19,824 bases of DNA from a bacterium. GTDB lineage: Bacteria; Latescibacterota; UBA2968; UBA8231. A program made the translations under genes and the position numbers. Positions 15,776 to 19,824 of this stretch are shown piece after piece; within the stretch, counting starts at the first letter, position 1; the number at the start of each line of letters is the position of its first letter. Location: positions 1 to 19,824 of the forward strand of contig JAQCJA010000025.1 in NCBI GenBank assembly GCA_027593305.1, written 5' to 3'. Under the pieces are notes generated by a model that saw nothing but the letters and a program-made list of their open reading frames with translations, ran no database searches and had not been told where the DNA came from.

Positions 15776-16741
15776 TCACCGTGCCTCGAAGTGGCCGTCG
15801 ACCCGCTGGTAGATGATGTCGGCGACCTCTTCGTAGAAGGCGTCGAGTTCGTTGGTGGTCGCCGACCCGTGAGACTCCGTGCAGTAGGCGATGGTCGTCT
15901 GCCAGGTGACGGCGCCGCTGCTGATTGTCGTCAGGCGGGCGCTGAGGTCCATGCAGGGGAGGAGATCCGCGTTGGTGCCGCCGAATCTCAGGCCGAGCAC
16001 TGTGAGGCGCAGCTCTGCCTCCGGGTCGATGAGCGTCGTGACTTCGCGGTCACGGACCGCGTACAGCACTCCCCGCGATTTCGGCAGCCGGCGCACGACC
16101 CGGGGAACAATGAAACGTTGCACGTCGCGAACGGCTTCGCGCACATAGGCTTCCTCGGGGGCAGCAAAGAAGGCATACAGCGGCTCGAGGCTGAATTCGT
16201 AGGGATCCGTCCAACCACTGACCACCAGACCCAGGGCCGGCGGCACCCATTCCGTTGTTGTGTCAATCACGCCATGGGCCACCAGGTGGCGTACGAAAGT
16301 GCTGCCTTCGTCCTCGGGGACGTGGGCCTCATTTGCCGCCCAGCGGATGCCGGTGCCGGCAAGGTAGTCACTGTCGGAGCGCAGCACGCGGCGGGACCAC
16401 ACGGTGAGCTTGTCGAGCAGACGGTTGGTCTGCCGTTGGGACATGGTTTCGACACGCAGATCCAGTATGGCCTGCCAGCTGACGGGATCTGTGTTGGCCA
16501 GATCACGGAACGCATCGAGCCGCGACAGCAGATGGTGACGAATCTGCTGTCGCGATCGTGAAGTACGTTCGGCGACGTCGGCAAACAAGCGCTCCGTATG
16601 TACGGGGTCGGCGCTGGCGAGCCGTGCATCAAGCAGCACGAGAGTTTCCTGCAGGATTGTGTCCTGCACGACACCGGCGGCCGTGACGGGGACGGCCCGG
16701 AGAATGGCCCAGAAAAAGCAGAGCAGCAGCATTCGAGTCAT
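15776..16741 (-). CDS. unrecognised exported protein, last gene of the GNAT-phosphodiesterase unit
   Basis: The product is 321 residues from the ATG at 16741; the open frame goes further upstream but would overlap the phosphodiesterase gene and hide the signal peptide. MTRMLLLCFFWAILRAVPVTAAG is a good Sec signal peptide of about 20 residues. Residues 25-150 look helical, and there are no transmembrane segments afterwards. The C-terminal 100 residues are beta-rich: LRLTVLGLRFGG, LLPCMDLSARLTTI and AVTWQTTIAYC, with two Cys that could form a disulfide. This is vaguely like the small periplasmic lipoprotein folds in which a protein reports on bound ligands or other subunits, but I cannot name a family. 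It follows the phosphodiesterase gene by 46 bases on the same strand. It converges with comEC across 88 bases with no clear terminator. Confidence 0.7.
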   Translation of the reverse strand: MTRMLLLCFFWAILRAVPVTAAGVVQDTILQETLVLLDARLASADPVHTERLFADVAERTSRSRQQIRHHLLSRLDAFRDLANTDPVSWQAILDLRVETMSQRQTNRLLDKLTVWSRRVLRSDSDYLAGTGIRWAANEAHVPEDEGSTFVRHLVAHGVIDTTTEWVPPALGLVVSGWTDPYEFSLEPLYAFFAAPEEAYVREAVRDVQRFIVPRVVRRLPKSRGVLYAVRDREVTTLIDPEAELRLTVLGLRFGGTNADLLPCMDLSARLTTISSGAVTWQTTIAYCTESHGSATTNELDAFYEEVADIIYQRVDGHFEAR

Positions 16742-16787
16742 GCGCTTCAATATACAGGCGCGGAAGGTCACAGGCATCGAGGGACCC

Positions 16788-17993
16788 TCAGTTGCCTGGA
16801 ACAACAATGAGAGGCACGTGCATTTCGCGGTTCGTCATGCCGGAATGGCTGCCCGATTGGGCGAACGTACCACGACCATAGTCATAGAGAAACTGCACCC
16901 CCTCAGCGGCGAGCACGATGGTATCACCCAGTCGCGACGTGAGTCCCTCACAGGGTCCGCCGAACCAGCCGGCGTCGATGGCATCGTCGGTGGCGATCGC
17001 CAGCTGCACGGCGCCGGCCAACCCCGGTTCAGCCTGCACGCGTGTGACATCGACACCCGTCAGATAGGGAGCGCGCCTGGCACCAGCGGGCGGGCGCTGC
17101 AGAGAGGCACACAACTCCGGTCCGAGTTCGACGGCCCGTTCCGGTTGCAGACGCACCTGTCCATGATCAGCAATCACGGCGAGGGTGCAGCCAAAGCGCC
17201 TGCAGAGATCGGCAACCTTGCCCACCATGAGATCGACGAACTCCATCTCTGCCAGGCAGGCCGCCGAGGGGGTTGCGGCGTGATCGGGGCCATGGTGGTG
17301 GGATAGCGTGTCGATGAGCGGCCAGTACAGTGAATAGAACCCCGGCTTGCGCGCAGCCTGCAGGGCCAGCTCCAGTTGATAGTGTATCTGTGACAGACCG
17401 CAGTAACCGGCGATGCGGGCGCCCTCGGCGAGAAGATTGGTGAACGGCGTGCCTTCATAGGCCGCGTCGGTGATCAGCGTCGATGGCACATGAGCGGCAG
17501 CAAGACGCTGGTAGATCGTCGGTACGCGGCGGACCACATCCTCATGAATGGGTTGACTGGCCCCAATCGGGCAGAGGGTAAGCATGTTGAGGACCGCGCC
17601 GATTTCCTCAAACCAGAGCATGTGCCCGAGCACGCCGTGGAGGCTCGGCGGACAGGCTGTGGCCAGGCTGTTGAGTGCGGCCGTCGTTGTGGAAGGGAAG
17701 ATCGATGTGATCCGCTGCAGCCCCCGGGGTGCGGCAGCGATCAAACGCGTCAGATGCGGGACGCGATCGGTTCGCAGAGCCGCCTCGAGTTGGGCCGAAC
17801 CCAGCGCATCGAGGACGAGCAGAACAGTGCCGCCGGCGCCGGCGAGACCGTCGATTGGCAGCAACTCAGGGCGCAGGGGTCGGCTCGGTGAAGCAACGCC
17901 GAAGGCATCGAGAATCGATGCGGCAACGTTGACGATGCTGCCGCCATCATAGTCAGGCATGACAAGTCCCGTGTCCGCATCGGGAATCCTCAT
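16788..17993 (-). CDS. type I phosphodiesterase / nucleotide pyrophosphatase-like protein (alkaline phosphatase superfamily)
   Basis: The product is 401 residues. The metal-site and nucleophile pattern of the superfamily is present. VLLVLDALG has D62, and FPSTTTAALNSL holds the Thr nucleophile region (T102-T104). WPLIDTLSHHHGPD supplies Asp and His, VIADHGQ the Asp-His pair, and SHSGMTNREMHVPLIV the last His. Such enzymes split phosphodiesters or phosphomonoesters with two zinc ions; related bacterial proteins act on nucleotides, sugar-phosphates or lipids. No signal peptide is visible, so the protein is probably cytoplasmic. The ATG at 17993 overlaps the GNAT stop by ATGA; MPDYDGG (17960) is a possible later start. 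It is followed by the exported unknown gene. Confidence 0.85.
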   Translation of the reverse strand: MRIPDADTGLVMPDYDGGSIVNVAASILDAFGVASPSRPLRPELLPIDGLAGAGGTVLLVLDALGSAQLEAALRTDRVPHLTRLIAAAPRGLQRITSIFPSTTTAALNSLATACPPSLHGVLGHMLWFEEIGAVLNMLTLCPIGASQPIHEDVVRRVPTIYQRLAAAHVPSTLITDAAYEGTPFTNLLAEGARIAGYCGLSQIHYQLELALQAARKPGFYSLYWPLIDTLSHHHGPDHAATPSAACLAEMEFVDLMVGKVADLCRRFGCTLAVIADHGQVRLQPERAVELGPELCASLQRPPAGARRAPYLTGVDVTRVQAEPGLAGAVQLAIATDDAIDAGWFGGPCEGLTSRLGDTIVLAAEGVQFLYDYGRGTFAQSGSHSGMTNREMHVPLIVVPGN

Positions 17994-18613
17994 GCCGGGG
18001 GCAGTTCGAGCCAGTAGCGCAGCTTCCGCACCTTTTCACCGGCACGTCCCTCGGCGCGGGCAACGGTCTCGTCCATCACCAGGCCCGACTCAAAGACACC
18101 ACCATTCGATTCAATGATTCGGCGTGATGCGGTGTTGTCCTCATCGCAGGTCACGAGGGCCCGTTCAAGGCCCATCTCGGCGCACTTCTCAAGTGCCAGT
18201 TGCAGGATGCGCCGGCCGTAGCCCTGGCGCCGATGCGAGGGCCGGATGCTGTAACCGATATGGCCACCGTAGGTGATGAGATACGGCGTGCCCAGTTCCG
18301 GCCGGATCGAGGTCTGTCCCACATAGAGGCCCTCGTCTGACAGCCAGAAGATGCAGTCCCGGTATCCAGTCAGGAACACCCGTGACTCATCCGCCATGCG
18401 CAGCAGATCGGCGACGAAGCCGGAGAAGTTATCGCGCAGGCGGTCCACGTCAAAGCCAAGAAACGCGGCGTATGTCGAGTCGAGATGACCCTCGCCGGCG
18501 AATTCGGCGGCACCCTCGACGAAACTGTCCTGAAACTGAACATGGGGTAGTTCCAGGCAGCAGGCGTCGTGTTCCCCTCGGGACGAGTCAGCGATACGGG
18601 CCTCTACGGTCAA
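17990..18613 (-). CDS. GNAT family N-acetyltransferase
   Basis: The product is 207 residues from a TTG at 18613. The acetyl-CoA site is clear: HIGYSIRPSHRRQGYGRRIL carries the RRxGxG/A pyrophosphate-binding motif, followed by LALEKCAEMGLERALVTCDEDNTASRRIIESNGG. That is the usual motif A and B layout, in which an Asn and a nearby residue contact the cofactor. The first 90 residues read PHVQFQDSFVEGAAEFAGEG, a form common in GNATs that acetylate small amines or peptides. The substrate is unknown. A purine run AAAGG lies about 10 bases before the TTG; no ATG or GTG gives a better start. Its stop overlaps the phosphodiesterase start by ATGA, so translation is coupled. Confidence 0.85.
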   Translation of the reverse strand: MTVEARIADSSRGEHDACCLELPHVQFQDSFVEGAAEFAGEGHLDSTYAAFLGFDVDRLRDNFSGFVADLLRMADESRVFLTGYRDCIFWLSDEGLYVGQTSIRPELGTPYLITYGGHIGYSIRPSHRRQGYGRRILQLALEKCAEMGLERALVTCDEDNTASRRIIESNGGVFESGLVMDETVARAEGRAGEKVRKLRYWLELPPA

Positions 18614-18651
18614 GCTCAGGCAACCTTTGAAAACGTGAACGGCCGCTGCTC

Positions 18652-18681
18652 AAGCTATGACACGTCCCTTGCCGTTGCCAA
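18652..18681 (-). promoter_or_regulatory. possible sigma-70 type promoter for the GNAT-phosphodiesterase unit
   Basis: On the minus strand TTGGCA (18681-18676), an 18-base spacer and TAGCTT (18657-18652) lie about 40 bases before the TTG start. The -35 matches at 5 of 6. The -10 is the same weak TAGCTT found before infA. No other good candidate is seen in the 128-base gap. Confidence 0.45.
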
Positions 18682-18741
18682 GTCCGGTCGAGACAGATTC
18701 GGGTGACGGTGGACCACAGCGCCCCCCAGGCCCGTCAGCCA

Positions 18742-19113
18742 TCATGCATCGGCCGCCAGACCCCGCTTCCGACACAAGGCCCGCAGGCGGGAGATGGCGC
18801 CGCCCACCTGTCGACCATTGCGACGGATGCCGAACAGGTGTTGACTGACAACTCGCCGGTTGATCCCCATGATCTCGGCTACCTCCTCCTGCGTCTTGTC
18901 GTGGAGAAAGTAGAGCATCACTGCTTCGCGTTGCCGCTGGCTGAGATTGCCGACGAGAGCCATGATCGACGGCAACAATCGCTCGGTGCGCTCACGCCCC
19001 CGATGCCGCAGGCGCTGGTCTTCGTCGTCTTCGTGCCAGATGCCCGCCGCTGCCGAATAGCGGTCCAGGTCGGCGGGGTCGAGCTGTACTTCCCAGAAGT
19101 CCGGGTTGAACAA
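18742..19113 (-). CDS. small sigma-70 region 4-like HTH regulator
   Basis: The product is about 123 residues from TTG at 19113. The C-terminal half is a sigma region 4-like helix-turn-helix: LSQRQREAVMLYFLHDKTQEEVAEIMGI with the recognition helix NRRVVSQHLFGI. After it come GIRRNGRQVGGAISRLRAL, an extra basic stretch. There is no region 2, so it cannot open promoter DNA like a full sigma factor. It may be a stand-alone transcription regulator or a partner of RNA polymerase. The N-terminal part (FNPDFWEV and an acidic DDEDQRLRHRGRER stretch) is not recognised. TTG is preferred over the ATG at 19167 because GGAGAG lies exactly 6 bases before it. The ATG start falls just past the upstream terminator and has no ribosome binding site. 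It is transcribed away from the small ORF at 19236-19298. Confidence 0.75.
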   Translation of the reverse strand: MFNPDFWEVQLDPADLDRYSAAAGIWHEDDEDQRLRHRGRERTERLLPSIMALVGNLSQRQREAVMLYFLHDKTQEEVAEIMGINRRVVSQHLFGIRRNGRQVGGAISRLRALCRKRGLAADA

Positions 19114-19119
19114 AGTGCA

Positions 19120-19125
19120 CTCTCC
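19120..19125 (-). promoter_or_regulatory. ribosome binding site that decides the TTG start of the regulator
   Basis: GGAGAG on the minus strand is 6 bases before TTG at 19113. It lies inside CTCCGGAGA (19129-19121), which is perfectly complementary to TCTCCGGAG at 19195-19187 on the same strand, so it could be masked by long-range base pairing. Confidence 0.6.
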
Positions 19126-19154
19126 GGAGGAGATTTTTGTGGATGCGAGAACAC

Positions 19155-19186
19155 AAAAAAACCGCAACTGCTGGCTCGCAGTGCGG
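19155..19186 (-). terminator. intrinsic terminator before the regulator gene
   Basis: On the minus strand CCGCACTGC (19186-19178), a 6-base loop and GCAGTTGCGG (19171-19162) form a 9-pair stem with one bulged T. Seven T bases (19161-19155) follow. This is a textbook intrinsic terminator for minus-strand transcripts. It sits between the small ORF and the regulator gene, so it either ends a short transcript or acts as a regulated attenuator for the regulator gene. Confidence 0.8.
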
Positions 19187-19235
19187 CTCCGGAGAAGGGC
19201 AACGGGGACAACCGGTTTGGTCGGCTAGTCCGGGT

Positions 19236-19298
19236 TCATGTCCTGCTGGACGGAGACAGACTGCGAGCGGGATCGCATGCGAAGATTCCTTGCAGCAT
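19236..19298 (-). CDS. possible 20-codon leader ORF
   Basis: ATG at 19298 opens a 20-codon frame ending in TGA at 19236. AGGAAGGAG ends 7 bases before the ATG, the strongest ribosome binding site in the region. The peptide begins MLQGIFACDP and ends in a Ser/Pro-rich tail; there is no run of one amino acid that would mark a classic amino-acid attenuator. Its stop overlaps a second ATG by ATGA, opening a 4-codon frame (19239-19225). The intrinsic terminator follows about 50 bases later. It may be a regulatory leader peptide, a tiny protein, or a chance frame; the strong site argues against the last. Confidence 0.4.
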   Translation of the reverse strand: MLQGIFACDPARSLSPSSRT

Positions 19299-19392
19299 TT
19301 TCTGTCTCCTTCCTGAGCGCGAATTCAAACAGGGCAAAATCGGCGTCGGAATTGGACGGGCGCGCAACCAGTCCTGGTCCCGATATGTGTGC

Positions 19393-19422
19393 AGTCTACT
19401 CCCCTGCCCGATGCATTGTCAA
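19393..19422 (-). promoter_or_regulatory. probable sigma-70 type promoter for the leader and regulator
   Basis: On the minus strand a perfect TTGACA (19422-19417), an 18-base spacer and TAGACT (19398-19393, 4 of 6) give the best promoter in this region. Transcription would begin near 19386, leaving about 88 bases before the small ORF. Confidence 0.6.
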
Positions 19423-19824
19423 GGTGAAACTGCCGCCACCTTACTCCCTACACAGCAGCGGATGCACTTTTGGTGATCGATCCGAAGAAAGTTTGAAAAA
19501 AGTGCGTGCCTGCGAGCAGGTGGATGAGCACGCAGAGAAATTCTGCTCACAATCATCAGAATTCGACTCCTGCTACAGGCTGTTGGCGTTCGCCCCAGCG
19601 ACACGGGAAGGCCCGATGGCAGACGAGTCAACCGGGGCGGTTTCCGAACTTCTGTGTCGAGATATTTCGTGTCATCAGCCTGTTTCGTGTCATCGGGGGG
19701 ATTTCATCTGCGTACCAGGCATCGTTGCGCAGCGCTGGATCCATCAGGCGCAGGGCTCTTCCTGTTGGACGCGAGAGTGACTGCATGGTGCGGGGCGGAA
19801 CCTGTCAATGGCTTTGAGACACTG
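19423..19824. other. stretch without a convincing gene at the window edge
   Basis: No frame on either strand looks like a real protein. A 52-codon minus-strand frame (19786-19628) has no ribosome binding site and an unconvincing composition; a TTGACA (19808-19803, minus) lies before it without a good -10. The only clear structure is a direct repeat of TTTCGTGTCATC at 19665-19676 and 19683-19694. The stretch may be intergenic DNA before a gene outside the window. Confidence 0.5.
19665..19694. repeat. 12-base direct repeat, 18-base period
   Basis: TTTCGTGTCATC occurs exactly twice, at 19665-19676 and 19683-19694, with AGCCTG in between. Two same-facing copies within 30 bases resemble a tandem operator, but no regulator or promoter can be linked to it from the sequence. 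Confidence 0.6.

Noticed and set aside
15590..16561. 323-codon open frame on the plus strand
   Set aside because: It overlaps the end of comEC and is antisense to the exported unknown protein; its translation is Gly/Gln/His-rich without motifs.
19238..19780. 180-codon open frame on the plus strand
   Set aside because: It runs across the minus-strand promoter and leader, has many cysteines with no pattern, and lacks a ribosome binding site.
19628..19786. 52-codon frame on the minus strand
   Set aside because: It has no ribosome binding site, and the repeated MTRN in it only reflects the underlying direct repeat.

Overview
The window is about 62% G+C by eye, gene-dense, and looks like a chromosomal stretch of an uncultured Gram-negative bacterium. 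Pointers to the group are: several lipobox lipoproteins, one with the DNPxDP segment I associate with FCB-superphylum lipoproteins (Latescibacterota and Gemmatimonadota-like lineages); an archaeal-type GlmM-like phosphohexomutase; a class I lysyl-tRNA synthetase; and a stand-alone sigma-region-4-like regulator. A Latescibacterota-like or related FCB organism is my best guess. It is inference, because no rRNA or marker protein was compared.

Layout. (1) 1-3152, minus: a tightly coupled unit transcribed towards position 1, made of a PIG3-type quinone oxidoreductase, a GFA-family zinc protein, a C45-type Ntn acyltransferase/peptidase and a CehA/McbA-type PHP metallohydrolase cut by the window edge. 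It diverges from an Ldh2-type oxidoreductase (3213-4295, plus). Together these look like small-molecule catabolism or detoxification. (2) 4435-5249, plus: zapA overlapping a small lipoprotein with a FliL-like C-terminal half. (3) 8005-5295, minus: a DNPVDP lipoprotein, a SAM hydrolase (DUF62) and a GlmM-type mutase. (4) 8149-10373, plus: a lipoprotein with an FnIII domain and NHL-like repeats, overlapping an exported TPR protein. (5) 10499-12341, plus: infA and class I lysS. (6) 13096-12379, minus: fxsA and yhbY, diverging from comEC (13162-15687, plus). (7) 18613-15776, minus: a GNAT acetyltransferase, a type I phosphodiesterase/phosphatase-like protein and an unrecognised secreted protein. 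(8) 19422-18742, minus: a promoter, a 20-codon ORF with a strong ribosome binding site, an intrinsic terminator, then a small sigma-region-4-like regulator started by TTG.

Most of the window is ordinary housekeeping and accessory metabolism. The parts most worth a second look are the leader/terminator/regulator arrangement at 18742-19422 and the FliL-like lipoprotein behind zapA. I saw no CRISPR array, insertion sequence, prophage, tRNA or rRNA, and no convincing new defence or mobile system.
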